The notes under the pieces: model-generated
Told to the model about the DNA's origin: nothing
Database searches by the model: none
Seen by the model: only the letters and a program-made list of their open reading frames with translations
In this document: in pieces, positions 16,851 to 25,478 of the stretch
Numbering within the stretch: the stretch's first letter is position 1
Layout of the letters: each line of letters begins with the position of its first letter
Origin: Burkholderia anthina
Lineage (GTDB): Bacteria > Pseudomonadota > Gammaproteobacteria > Burkholderiales > Burkholderiaceae
Direction: 5' to 3'
Assembly: GCF_001547525.1 (NCBI RefSeq)
Contig: NZ_CM003768.1
Span: forward strand, 496,001 to 560,000
Length of the DNA stretch: 64,000 nt
Program-made: the position numbers and the translations under genes

Positions 16851-17216
16851 ATGAAGTCGATCGTGTTGAGAGCGTTGGGTGTCGCCGCCGTGGCGGCCTG
16901 TCTGTCGGGCAGCGTGTATGCGCAGTCGAGCGACGCAGCGGCGACGGAAGCGCCGGCGGCCGCAGCGAGCGCGCCGAAGGCCGCCGCGAAAACCGCGAAG
17001 AAGGCGAACCGCAAGCTCGGCTACGCGGTGCGCAAGGCCATTACGAAGGCAGGCGGCATCGACGTGGCGAACATCGTCGTGCGTTCGAAGGGCGGCGCGA
17101 TCTCGCTGGAGGGCACGGTGCCCGACCAGGCACAGATCGACAAGGCGGAAGAGGCAGCCAAGAGCGTGAAGGGTGTGACGTCGGTCTCGAACAAGCTGAC
17201 GGTTCAGCAGCAGTAA
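16851..17216 (+). CDS. Periplasmic BON-domain protein
   Basis: 121 residues with an AAGGAG ribosome-binding site. Residues 1-24 are a signal peptide ending at VYA|Q. A low-complexity Ala/Lys linker follows (to about residue 50), then one BON domain (VRKAITKAGGIDVANIVVRS, GGAISLEGTVPDQAQIDKAEEAAKS cut short, ending VTSVSNKLTVQQQ). BON domains (OsmY type) bind phospholipid or other periplasmic partners and support envelope integrity under stress. The gene is closed by an inverted repeat at 17260 and is probably monocistronic. Confidence 0.85.
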   Translation: MKSIVLRALGVAAVAACLSGSVYAQSSDAAATEAPAAAASAPKAAAKTAKKANRKLGYAVRKAITKAGGIDVANIVVRSKGGAISLEGTVPDQAQIDKAEEAAKSVKGVTSVSNKLTVQQQ

Positions 17217-17259
17217 CGCCGGGCCGCGGCGCGCGAGCGCCGCGTGCGCCCGTTTCCAG

Positions 17260-17287
17260 CGGGCCCCGGCATGCCGGGGCCCGTTTG
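17260..17287 (+). terminator. Inverted repeat, probable terminator after the BON gene
   Basis: CGGGCCCCGGCA and TGCCGGGGCCCG form a perfect 12-bp GC-only palindrome with no spacer, followed by TTT. The T-run is short, so termination strength is uncertain. Confidence 0.55.
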
Positions 17288-17353
17288 CGCTTCAGAGGCC
17301 GAAAGCCGCGCGCGGCGCGGCAGCGGACCGATAACGATATCGAGGGGGCGGCG

Positions 17354-19441
17354 ATGACGAAGCTCGGGTGGGGCAGGCGGGTGGTGTGGGGAGCGGCGCT
17401 GGCCGCGGTCGCGATGCTCGGCGCCTGCAACGGCGACGAGTCGGCCGAGCGCAACCGGTTGCCCGGCTTCGTGTCCGGCAGCGTGCGCACGACGGCCTAC
17501 GACGGCGCGAGCGACGACCTGCTGACGGCCGGCCTCGGCAAGACGGGGCTCGCCGCAACGAGCGCGCCCGGCTTCGCGAATCCGGCGCGGCCGACGAGCG
17601 CCGAATTGCGGCGCCTCGCCATCTGGTCGAACTACCGCGCGCTCGTCGACATGAGCGCGAACGGCGGCTACGGCCGCTTCTGGGGGCCGAACGTCGACCT
17701 CGACGGCAACGATACGCTCGGCGAAGGCAAGATTCCCGGCACCGAATACCTTGCGTATGCCGACGACGGCAGCGGCACCAAAAACGTCACGCTGCTCGTG
17801 CAGGTGCCCGCCCGCTTCGATCCCGCGCAGCCGTGCATCGTCACCGCGACGTCGTCCGGCTCGCGCGGCGTGTACGGCGCGATTTCCGCGGCCGGCGAGT
17901 GGGCGCTCAAGCGCGGCTGCGCGGTGGCCTACAACGACAAGGGCGGCGGCAACGGCGCGCACGAGCTCGGCTCCGACACCGTCACGCTGATCGACGGCAC
18001 GCTCGCCAACGCGGTGCTGGCCGGCACTGCGAGCCTGTTTACCGCGAACGTGACGAGCGGCGATCTCGCCGCGTTCAACAACCGCTTCCCGAACCGCTAT
18101 GCGTTCAAGCACGCGCATTCGCAACAGAATCCCGAGCAGGATTGGGGGCGCGTGACGCTGCAGTCGGTCGAATTCGCGTACTGGGCGCTCAACGAGCAGT
18201 TCGGGCCGCTGATCGACGGCTCGCGTCGCGGCGTGCGCTATCGCGCGGGCGACATCACGACGATCGCCGCGTCGGTCAGCAACGGCGGCGGCGCGTCGCT
18301 CGCGGCGGCCGAGCAGGACAACCGCGGCTGGATCACCGCGGTCGTGGTCGGCGAGCCGCAGATCAACGTGCGGATGGCGCCGAACGCGGTGGTCCGCGCG
18401 GGCGGCCAGCCAGTGCCGTCGTTCGGCCGGCCGCTGGCCGATTACGCGACGCTCGCGAACCTGCTGGAGCCGTGCGCGGCCGCATCGGCGTCGCTCGCCG
18501 GCGCGCCGTACCTGAGCGCGCTGCCGGCCGCGACCACGCAGTCGATCCGCACGCAGCGCTGCGCGACGCTCGCCGCGGCCGGGCTGGTGTCTGGCGCCGA
18601 CACGCAGAGCCAGGCGGCCGACGCGCTCGCGCAGCTCCATGCGGCCGGCTATCTGGCGGATTCGGACCTGCTGCAGGCGTCGATGTGGGATTCGCAGGCG
18701 ATTCCCGCGATCGCGGTCACCTATGCGAACGCATACACGCGCTCGCGCGTCACCGACAACCTGTGCAACTTCAGCTTCGCGACGACGAACGCGACGGGCG
18801 CGGTCGCGGCGCCCGCCGCATCGCCGATGCCGGCCGTATTCGGCGCCGGCAACGGCGTGCCGCCGACGGCCGGCATCAATCTCGTGTTCAACGACGGCGC
18901 GGGCGTCGACCACCGGCTCGCGACGCCCGATGCGAGCTTCGCGGGCGCGCTGTGCCTGCGCCAGCTATGGACGAACGGAATGCTCGGGATGCCCGCGAAC
19001 GTCGACGCGGTGCGCGTGAACGCGAACCTGCACGGCAAGCCGGCGATCATCGTGCAGGGCCGCAGTGACGCGCTCGTGCCGGTGAACCACGCGTCGCGCG
19101 CGTACGTCGCGCAGAACGGGATCAGCGAAGCCGGGCGCAGCCGGCTGGTGTTCTACGAAGTGACGAACGGCCAGCACTTCGACGCATTCCTGTCGGTTCC
19201 GGGCTTCGATACGCGTTTCGTGCCGGTTCACTACTACAACGTGCAGGCGCTGAACCTGATGTGGAAGCATCTGAAGAACGGCGCGCCGCTGCCGCCGTCG
19301 CAGGTGGTGCGCACGGTACCGCGCGGCGGCACGCCGGGCGCCGCGCCCGCGCTGTCGAGCGCGAACCTGCCGCCGATCTCGGCCGCGCCAGGCGCGAACG
19401 CGATCACGACCGGCGTGGGCACGATCGACGTGCCGCTCTGA
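17354..19441 (+). CDS. D-(-)-3-hydroxybutyrate oligomer hydrolase, lipoprotein
   Basis: 695 residues, matching the family of extracellular or periplasmic 3-hydroxybutyrate oligomer hydrolases of polyhydroxybutyrate producers (about 690-700 residues). The N-terminus (WGAALAAVAMLGAC) is a lipoprotein signal with lipobox LGAC, so the protein is likely tethered to the outer membrane. The candidate nucleophile is the serine in IAASVSNGGGASLAA, and a conserved block GKPAIIVQGRSDALVPVNHASRAY lies near the C-terminus (shortened: PAIIVQGRSDALVPVNH). It would cut short PHB oligomers to monomers. The ATG at 17354 follows GAGGGGG. A strong terminator follows at 19467. Confidence 0.88.
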   Translation: MTKLGWGRRVVWGAALAAVAMLGACNGDESAERNRLPGFVSGSVRTTAYDGASDDLLTAGLGKTGLAATSAPGFANPARPTSAELRRLAIWSNYRALVDMSANGGYGRFWGPNVDLDGNDTLGEGKIPGTEYLAYADDGSGTKNVTLLVQVPARFDPAQPCIVTATSSGSRGVYGAISAAGEWALKRGCAVAYNDKGGGNGAHELGSDTVTLIDGTLANAVLAGTASLFTANVTSGDLAAFNNRFPNRYAFKHAHSQQNPEQDWGRVTLQSVEFAYWALNEQFGPLIDGSRRGVRYRAGDITTIAASVSNGGGASLAAAEQDNRGWITAVVVGEPQINVRMAPNAVVRAGGQPVPSFGRPLADYATLANLLEPCAAASASLAGAPYLSALPAATTQSIRTQRCATLAAAGLVSGADTQSQAADALAQLHAAGYLADSDLLQASMWDSQAIPAIAVTYANAYTRSRVTDNLCNFSFATTNATGAVAAPAASPMPAVFGAGNGVPPTAGINLVFNDGAGVDHRLATPDASFAGALCLRQLWTNGMLGMPANVDAVRVNANLHGKPAIIVQGRSDALVPVNHASRAYVAQNGISEAGRSRLVFYEVTNGQHFDAFLSVPGFDTRFVPVHYYNVQALNLMWKHLKNGAPLPPSQVVRTVPRGGTPGAAPALSSANLPPISAAPGANAITTGVGTIDVPL

Positions 19442-19466
19442 CCGCGGCCGTCGCGCCGCCTCCTGC

Positions 19467-19492
19467 AAGCCGGACAGCCGTCCGGCTTTTTT
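19467..19492 (+). terminator. Rho-independent terminator after the oligomer hydrolase
   Basis: AAGCCGGAC and GTCCGGCTT form a 9-bp stem with loop AGCC, and the arm runs into six T (19487-19492). It lies 26 bp after the stop codon. Confidence 0.9.
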
Positions 19493-19514
19493 CTGCGCGT
19501 CGTCTGGAATCGGT

Positions 19515-19700
19515 CGCACTGCGTTCAACGCGCAGAACCTGACGATCGAGAACGACCCGTCGGGCCACATCATCTGCCTGAACGACGCGTCGCGGACCGC
19601 GCTGAAGGGCGATCTCGCCAACTTCTACGACGGCATCCTCGCGAACCGTACTGCGCTGCAACGCGTGCTGAAGCTGCGGGCGCGCACGCAGCACCGGGAC
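19515..19700 (+). pseudogene. Orphan coding fragment without start codon
   Basis: Between the terminator at 19492 and the end of the TauE gene, one plus frame (codons beginning at 19518) reads as ordinary protein: TAFNAQNLTIENDPSGHI, then ICLNDASRTALKGDLANFYD, then GILANRTALQRVLKLRA. Almost every codon ends in G or C, as in genuine genes of this genome, while the antisense reading is arginine- and valine-rich nonsense. There is no ATG or GTG with a ribosome-binding site in front, and after about 60 codons the frame degrades. It looks like the leftover of a deleted or inserted gene. I cannot name the family. Confidence 0.5.
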
Positions 19701-19728
19701 GGCGTTGTTCGTCAGGAGCGGCGCCCGC

Positions 19729-20517
19729 TTACGCGAGCACGAGCCGCACGCCGACCGCGACCAGGGTCGACGCGAGCAGGTTGCGCAGCAGCCGCTCGGG
19801 CGCGCGTGCCGACAGCAGGCTGCCGATCACGATGCCGGGCAGCGAACCGAGCAGCAGCGACAGCAGCATCGACCAGTCGACCGAGCCGAGCAGCCAGTGG
19901 CCCATCCCCGCGACCAGCGTGAGCGGCACCGCGTGCGCGATGTCGGAACCGACGATGCGGGTCGTCGCGAGCAGCGGATACAGCAGCAGGAGCACGGTCA
20001 CGCCGATCGCGCCGGCGCCGACCGACGTCATCGACACGAGCACGCCGAGCACGGCGCCCGTCAGCACGGTCGACCACAGCGTGCGCGCGGGGCTCGGCGC
20101 GAGCGGGTTGCGCGCGGCGAATGCAGTGAGCTGAGGGCGGAAGATCAGCGCGAGCGACGTCAGCAGCAGCGCCACGCCGAGCACGAGCTGGATCATCCGC
20201 GCGGTGCCCGGCGTGTTCATCCCGTGCGTGTGCAGCCACCACAGCGTGAGCGCCGCGGCCGGCACGCTGCCCGCCGCGAGCCGGCCCGTGATGCGCCAGT
20301 CGACCGAGCCTTTCAGGCCGTGGACGAGCGTGCCGGTGGCCTTGGTCGCGGCCGCGTACAGCAGGTCGGTGCCGACCGCCGTCGCAGGGTGGACGCCGAA
20401 CAGCAGCACGAGAATCGGCGTCATCAACGAACCGCCGCCGACGCCCGTCAGGCCGACGAGAATGCCGACGAACAGGCCGGACAGCGAGTACAGCAGATCG
20501 ATATGGGGAAGCGACAT
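19729..20517 (-). CDS. TauE/SafE-family membrane exporter (sulfite/sulfonate type)
   Basis: 262 residues beginning MSLPHIDLLYSL (20517). Eight to nine hydrophobic segments and the family landmark GLTGVGGGSLMTPILVLLFG near the start are present; the second half repeats it as MTSVGAGAIGVTVLLLLYPL. The family moves sulfite, sulfoacetate or other small anions out of the cytoplasm. The long open frame upstream of 20517 is arginine-rich and not coding. There is no sulfur metabolism gene next to it, so the substrate is open. Confidence 0.87.
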   Translation of the reverse strand: MSLPHIDLLYSLSGLFVGILVGLTGVGGGSLMTPILVLLFGVHPATAVGTDLLYAAATKATGTLVHGLKGSVDWRITGRLAAGSVPAAALTLWWLHTHGMNTPGTARMIQLVLGVALLLTSLALIFRPQLTAFAARNPLAPSPARTLWSTVLTGAVLGVLVSMTSVGAGAIGVTVLLLLYPLLATTRIVGSDIAHAVPLTLVAGMGHWLLGSVDWSMLLSLLLGSLPGIVIGSLLSARAPERLLRNLLASTLVAVGVRLVLA

Positions 20518-20824
20518 CGGAAGCAGGCGGTTATGCGGCGTTCGGCGGCGGCGCGCGGCCCGTGGCGTGCGCGTCAAAGTCCGCCATTGTCGCAAAAGTG
20601 ACGCGTCAATGGACGACTGCGTTAAAAATCGGCCGCGAAGGCCCGCCCGGCAGGCGGCCGGCGGGACGGTGAAACGCGCGTTCGGGCGGGCGCGGCCGAC
20701 GACGATGATCTGGCCCGAAAGCGGCGGCGAACCGGGCGCGTACGCCGCGTGGCCGGCGCGCACGAAAAAGGCGCGACGATGCGCGCCCCGATCCGATGCC
20801 GGTTCCCGGCCCGTCCGTCGACGG

Positions 20825-22264
20825 TCAGTGCATCGCGGGCCCGGCGCCTTCGACCGCGCGCGGCGGCCGGATGCGCAGCGCGAAGCCGGTCAGCGCGGCC
20901 ACGACCGCAAACGCCGCGCCGAACGCGAAGGCCGCATGGTAGCCGCCGTTCAGCGCGTCGAGCGGCGCCGCCTGCGCCGCCGCGAGCGCGTCGCTGCGGG
21001 CCTCCGCGAGACTCGCGAGGACCGCGAGCCCGAGCGCGCCGCCCATCATGAACGCGGTGTTGACGATGCCCGACGCGAGCCCGGAATCGGCCGGATCGAC
21101 GTCGTTCATCGCGGCGAGCAGCACCGGATTGAACGCGACGCCGGCGCCGATGCCGAGCAGCGCCATCCCGGGCAGCACGTGCCACACGAAACCGCCGTCG
21201 ACCGGCGCGCGCGAGAACAGCGCGAGGCCGCATGCCGCGATCAGCAGGCCGGCGGCGATCGGGCCGCGGATCCCGAAGCGCATCACGATGCGCGCCGACA
21301 GCCCGAGCGAGAACGCGGCCATGATCAGGTTCGCCGGCAGGAACGCGAGGCCGACCTGCAGCGGCCCGTAGCCGAGCACGCGCTGCATGTACAGCGCGGA
21401 CAGGAAGAACCACGCGAACATCGCGGCCGCCCACAGCACGGCGATCGCGTTCGCGAGCGCGACGTTGCGCGCGGCGAACAGCGTGAGCGGCATCAGCGGA
21501 TGCGCGGCGCGCGACTCGATCGCGATGAACAGCGCGAGCAGCACGACGGCCGCGCCGATCAGCGCGACGGTCTGCGTCGACAGCCAGCCGGCCTCGTTGC
21601 CGCCGACGATCCCGTAGACGGCCAGCATCAGCGACGCGGTTACCGTGATCGCGCCGGCCACGTCGAGCCGGGCCGTGCCGGCCGGCGCACGCGTGCGCGG
21701 CAGCAGCGCGACGCACATCGCATAGACCGCGACGCCGATCGGCAGGTTGACGAGGAAGATCCAGTGCCACGACAGCGAGCTCGTCAGCAGCCCGCCGAGC
21801 AGCACGCCGATGCTGCCGCCGCCCGCGCACACGAAGCCGTAGACGCCCATCGCACGTGCGCGCTCGCCGGGCTCGGTGAAGAGATTCATGATCAGCGACA
21901 GCGAGACGGCCGACACGACCGCGCCGCCGAGCCCCTGCACCGCGCGCGCGGCGATCAGCATCGCCTGCGATTGCGCGAGGCCGCAGGCGAGCGACGCGAG
22001 CGTGAACACGACGAGGCCCGCGAGGAACATGCGCCGCTGGCCGTACAGGTCGCCGAGCCGGCCGCCGAGCAGCAGGCAGCCGCCGAACGTCAGCAGGTAC
22101 GCGTTGACGACCCACACGAGGGCCGTTTCGGTGAAGTGGAGGTCGGTGCTGATCGACGGCAACGCAACGTTCACGATCGTGCTGTCGAGCACGATCATCA
22201 GCACGCCGAGGCAGAGCACGATCAGCGCGTACCAGCGCTTCTCGCCGTGGATACCGTGGGTCAT
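20825..22264 (-). CDS. MFS drug exporter, DHA2 family (14 helices)
   Basis: 479 residues with the EmrB/QacA pattern: motif A (LGGRLGDLYGQRRMFLAGL) between helices 2 and 3, motif D1 (LDSTIVNVALPSI) in helix 1, and motif C-like ASGIVNTAFMMGGALGLAV. It should expel hydrophobic compounds with proton uptake. There is no membrane-fusion partner gene alongside, so it probably works alone in the inner membrane. Nearest neighbours are unrelated; 145 bp separate it from the FrnE-like gene upstream. Confidence 0.9.
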   Translation of the reverse strand: MTHGIHGEKRWYALIVLCLGVLMIVLDSTIVNVALPSISTDLHFTETALVWVVNAYLLTFGGCLLLGGRLGDLYGQRRMFLAGLVVFTLASLACGLAQSQAMLIAARAVQGLGGAVVSAVSLSLIMNLFTEPGERARAMGVYGFVCAGGGSIGVLLGGLLTSSLSWHWIFLVNLPIGVAVYAMCVALLPRTRAPAGTARLDVAGAITVTASLMLAVYGIVGGNEAGWLSTQTVALIGAAVVLLALFIAIESRAAHPLMPLTLFAARNVALANAIAVLWAAAMFAWFFLSALYMQRVLGYGPLQVGLAFLPANLIMAAFSLGLSARIVMRFGIRGPIAAGLLIAACGLALFSRAPVDGGFVWHVLPGMALLGIGAGVAFNPVLLAAMNDVDPADSGLASGIVNTAFMMGGALGLAVLASLAEARSDALAAAQAAPLDALNGGYHAAFAFGAAFAVVAALTGFALRIRPPRAVEGAGPAMH

Positions 22265-22409
22265 GGGCGCTCAGCCTTCTCTCTGACAGTTATTTGAAAG
22301 GAGGCATTGTAGACGTCATCGGCGCGGGCTTCCTGCCGGTTTGTGGCAGCAGCGAAGCGTAGTCGTGGCGGCGCGTCCGGCGGGACGCGCACGCGGTATT
22401 CGAGGCACG

Positions 22410-23141
22410 TTACGACCGGGCCGGCAGTTCGCAGCCGTCGGGGCCGCAGGCGGCCGCGTCGCTGCCGCCGAGTTCGACGACGCCGTCGCGCCATGCCTGG
22501 TCGAGCGCCTGCGCGAACGCGTCGGCCGGCTGCGCGCCGGACACCGCGTAACGGCCGCCGAACACGAACAGCGGCACGCCGCGTCCGCCGATCTGTTCGG
22601 CGCGCGCGATGTCGGCTTCGACTTCGTCGCGGTAGGCGTCGCTGCGCAGCACCGCTTCGACGGCCGGGCGCTCGAGCCCGGCTTCGACCGCGAATTCGGT
22701 CAGCGCGGCATGATCGAACAGCGAGCCGTGCTCGCAGAAATACGCGCGATAGAGCCGCTCGGTCAGCGCGTGCGCGCGGCCCGACGCCTGCGCGAGCTTC
22801 ACGAGCCGGTGGCCGTCGAGCGTGTCGCCGACGAGCGTGCCCGGCAGGTCGTAGCGCAGCCCGACGCTCGCGGCCGCATCGGTCACCTGGCGCAGCATCT
22901 GGCCGACCTGCGCGGGCGCCATCCGGTATTTGCCTGCCAGCATCGCCTCGACCGGCTCGACGGGCTGGCCGGGCATCAGCCGGTACGCGCGCGGCACGAC
23001 GTCGACGCGGTCGGCGTGCACGAACGCGGCCAGCGCCTCGTCGAAGCGGCGCTTGCCGATCCAGCACCACGGGCAGATCAGATCGGACCAGATTTCGACG
23101 GTCAGGGTCGGGCGGGCAGTCGGGGCGGGAGCGGTCGTCAT
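22410..23141 (-). CDS. DsbA-family oxidoreductase, FrnE-like
   Basis: 243 residues without a signal peptide, hence cytoplasmic. The thioredoxin-fold active site CPWC is at about residue 25 (DLICPWCWIGKRRF), and the FrnE/YwbO-type C-terminal block ARAEQIGGRGVPLFVFGGRYAVSG (shortened: GGRGVPLFVFGGRYAVSG) is clear. Members act as disulfide isomerases or oxidoreductases, some in polyketide tailoring or oxidative stress. An octanucleotide tandem repeat sits 50 bp upstream of its start codon, within the probable promoter. Confidence 0.88.
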   Translation of the reverse strand: MTTAPAPTARPTLTVEIWSDLICPWCWIGKRRFDEALAAFVHADRVDVVPRAYRLMPGQPVEPVEAMLAGKYRMAPAQVGQMLRQVTDAAASVGLRYDLPGTLVGDTLDGHRLVKLAQASGRAHALTERLYRAYFCEHGSLFDHAALTEFAVEAGLERPAVEAVLRSDAYRDEVEADIARAEQIGGRGVPLFVFGGRYAVSGAQPADAFAQALDQAWRDGVVELGGSDAAACGPDGCELPARS

Positions 23142-23190
23142 GGGCGGTTCGGGGCGGCAAAAAAATGTAACTGCGACTATATCATTTTAT

Positions 23191-23230
23191 GCTTCGGCGC
23201 TTCGGCGCTTCGGCGCTTCGGCGCTTCGGC
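23191..23230. repeat. Octanucleotide tandem repeat (GCTTCGGC x5)
   Basis: Five perfect copies of GCTTCGGC run from 23191 to 23230. They lie 50 bp upstream of the FrnE-like start codon (23141, minus strand) and 117 bp after the stop of the YheO-like gene. Repeats of this kind can change copy number by slippage; an effect on promoter spacing is possible but untested. Confidence 0.9.
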
Positions 23231-23346
23231 GGCGGGCCCGCGCGGAACCCGGGCTGCACCCGCGCATCGCGAGGCTTGGACGCGGAACCGGAAGGCCGGT
23301 GCCGATGGCGCGAAGCCTGCTCGTCATCGCGCCCGCCGCATCCCGC

Positions 23347-23994
23347 TCAGGCGTCGCCCTGCATTTCCTTCAGGTGCTTCAGATGCTTGTAGACCGTCGC
23401 GCGCCCCATCCCGAGCACGTTCGCGACGTAGTTCGCCGCGCTCTTGCCGCGGAACGCGCCTTCCGCGTACAGCGCCTCGACGAGCTCGCGCCGGTGCTCG
23501 CGCGTGAGCCCGTTCAGCCCGACCTGCCGCTCGCGCAGCCAGCCGTGCAGGAACGTGTTGATGCGCTCCTGCCAGTCGTCGCGGAACAGTTCGTCGGGCT
23601 GCGCGACGACGCCCGCGCCCTTGATGAACAGGTCGAGCGTCGCGCGCACCTCGTCGAACACCGCGATGTTGAAGTTGATGCACATCATCCCGGCCGGCCG
23701 GCCTTCGTCGTCGAACAGCACGTTGCTCACGCAGCGCATCCGCCGGCCGTCCCAGTTCAGCTTCTCGTACGGGCCGATCACGCGTTCGCGCGCCGAATGA
23801 TCGATTTCCTCGAGCGCGGAATCGTCGCCGACCTCGCGCTTCGACAGGTTGTTCGCGAGATACAGCACGGTCTGGTCGTGCAGGTCGTGGATCACGACTT
23901 CCGCGTACGGGAAGAACAGCGCGGCGATACCGTCGGCGATCGGCGCATAGCGGGTGAGCAGCAGGTCCTTGACGGGAGATTTCTTCTTGCGCAT
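23347..23994 (-). CDS. YheO/DauR-type PAS and helix-turn-helix regulator
   Basis: 215 residues from MRKKKSPVKD (23994). The N-terminal ~120 residues are the YheO-like PAS domain (YAPIADGIAALFFPYAEVVIHD, shortened: IADGIAALFFPYAEVVIHD; then NFNIAVFDEVRATLDLFI). The last ~60 residues are an HTH of the DauR group (LVEALYAEGAFRGKSAANYV, then NVLGMGRATVYKHLKHL). In Pseudomonas aeruginosa the relative DauR represses the D-arginine genes dauBA. Here it is downstream of an ornithine-cyclodeaminase homologue on the same strand and across from an amino-acid binding protein and FAD oxidoreductase, so it probably regulates that island. Confidence 0.82.
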   Translation of the reverse strand: MRKKKSPVKDLLLTRYAPIADGIAALFFPYAEVVIHDLHDQTVLYLANNLSKREVGDDSALEEIDHSARERVIGPYEKLNWDGRRMRCVSNVLFDDEGRPAGMMCINFNIAVFDEVRATLDLFIKGAGVVAQPDELFRDDWQERINTFLHGWLRERQVGLNGLTREHRRELVEALYAEGAFRGKSAANYVANVLGMGRATVYKHLKHLKEMQGDA

Positions 23995-24137
23995 CGGTGT
24001 CGCGATCTCGGGTGGGCGGGAGCGGGGCAGCGTGTCGGGCCGGCGGGCCGGGCCACCGTCGGCCGGCATACTCGTGCGCTCGCGCGCGGCCGCCGCGGCG
24101 GTTGCGCCATTGTATCGGCCCCGTGTGCGCGCGCCGC

Positions 24138-25100
24138 TCATGCGAGCGTCAGATGCGTGTACAGCGCGTGCGCGATCGCGATGTCCTCGAGGCCCAGGCC
24201 GATCGAGCGGAACAGCGCGTGACGCGTGCGCGACGGCGCCGCGCAGGTGCCGGCGACGAGCGCGGGCAGGTCGCCGACGATCCGGCCGGCATCCCAGCCG
24301 TGCTCGGCCGCGGCGATCTGCATCTCGCCCGCGCTCGCGGGCGTCGTGTGCCGGTAGTCGCAGTAGACGTCCATGTCAGGCAGCCACGCGGGCGGGATTT
24401 CGTGCGCGCGCGCGACGTTCGTGCTGATCGACGTGACGAGCGCGGGACGCGTGAGCATGCCGTCGCCGAGCACGGGCGTGCCCGACGACGTGCACAGCAT
24501 CACCACGTCCGCGTCGCGCACGCAGGCCTCGACGCTCGCCGCCGCGCGTGCGCGTGCGTCGAGCGCGGTCAGGCTCGCCTGCAGCGCCGCGTCGCCGGCC
24601 AGCGCGGGCGAGTACACGCGGATCGTGTCCCAGTCGCGCAGCGCCGCCGTGTGCCGCAGGTGCGCGAGGCCGACCGCGCCCGCGCCGACGATCGCCAGAT
24701 GGCGCGCGTCGCGCGGCGCGAGACAGTCGACCGCAAGCGCCGTCGTACCGGCCGTGCGTTCGACGGTCAGCAGCCCCGCGTCGCACCACATCAGCGGCTG
24801 GCCGGTTTGCATCGACATCAGCGCGGTCCATGCGGTGACGACAGGTTTGCCGCCTGTCACGACATACGGCGACAGCTTCGCGCCGAACACCTGCTCGTCG
24901 GCGAGCGCGCCGAGATACGTGATGAAGTCGCCGGCCTGGTCGGGAAACAGCGTGAGCGTCTGCGGCGGCTGCACCGCGCGCGCCGCGGCCAGCGACGCGA
25001 ACATCCGGCGCAGCGTGCCGAGCACGTCGAGCGACGGCAGCGCCGCGCGCACCGCGGCTTCGCCGACGGTCAGCGGCAGGGTGGGGACGGTTCGCGTCAT
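24138..25100 (-). CDS. Ornithine cyclodeaminase / mu-crystallin family dehydrogenase
   Basis: 320 residues. The dinucleotide-binding Rossmann motif is HLAIVGAGAVGLAHLRH (about residue 135), and the substrate half carries the family lysine in FGAKLSPYVV. The group includes ornithine cyclodeaminase, delta-1-pyrroline-2-carboxylate reductase, and DauB, the L-arginine dehydrogenase that works after a D-arginine oxidase. The neighbours (YheO-type regulator, periplasmic binding protein, FAD-dependent D-amino-acid oxidase-like enzyme) favour the last type: reductive amination of the 2-oxo acid to the L-amino acid, or reduction of a cyclic imine. The substrate is inferred only. Confidence 0.82.
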   Translation of the reverse strand: MTRTVPTLPLTVGEAAVRAALPSLDVLGTLRRMFASLAAARAVQPPQTLTLFPDQAGDFITYLGALADEQVFGAKLSPYVVTGGKPVVTAWTALMSMQTGQPLMWCDAGLLTVERTAGTTALAVDCLAPRDARHLAIVGAGAVGLAHLRHTAALRDWDTIRVYSPALAGDAALQASLTALDARARAAASVEACVRDADVVMLCTSSGTPVLGDGMLTRPALVTSISTNVARAHEIPPAWLPDMDVYCDYRHTTPASAGEMQIAAAEHGWDAGRIVGDLPALVAGTCAAPSRTRHALFRSIGLGLEDIAIAHALYTHLTLA

Positions 25101-25130
25101 GGGGCATCTCCGGTTCGGGCTGGACAGAAA

Positions 25131-25352
25131 GTCTCGAAAGACGGTGTTCTGCGGGATTTGTGATGGACGAAAAGTCTAATATAGACAAACAAAATCGTGA
25201 GAGTTTTTATTTTCGAGATGCTGTGTCGGAGTTGGTGTCACGAAAAATGCCATGAAATCAACGGTGTTTCTGGCGGTAGAAAGAAATTTCGATATGGAGG
25301 ACCGAAGCCGCATCCTCGTATCCCCTATAGTCCATAGTAGACTTTGAGTCTA
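25131..25352. promoter_or_regulatory. Palindrome-rich control region of the D-amino-acid island
   Basis: In the AT-rich gap between two divergent starts, two near-identical inverted repeats occur: GTCTA-ATA-TAGAC at 25174-25186 and TAGACT-TTG-AGTCTA at 25338-25352. A shorter one, GTCT-CGAA-AGAC, lies at 25131-25142. The first is 74 bp upstream of the dehydrogenase start, the second 127 bp upstream of the binding-protein start. They are good candidates for operator sites of the YheO-type regulator. Confidence 0.5.
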
Positions 25353-25478
25353 TATTTCGCATGCAGGACCTGCCACGTCGCCATGCGGCGGCGGCCTGCA
25401 CTCGAATGCCGACCCGCCGCCCACCGAGGGCGTCGGGCGACCGATCTTCATCGCCTCAATCCGGAACGGAAGACCGTC

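Noticed and set aside
17204-18913. Long minus-strand open frame opposite the oligomer hydrolase
   Set aside because: Same reason: a shadow of a well-supported plus-strand gene, with no family motifs.
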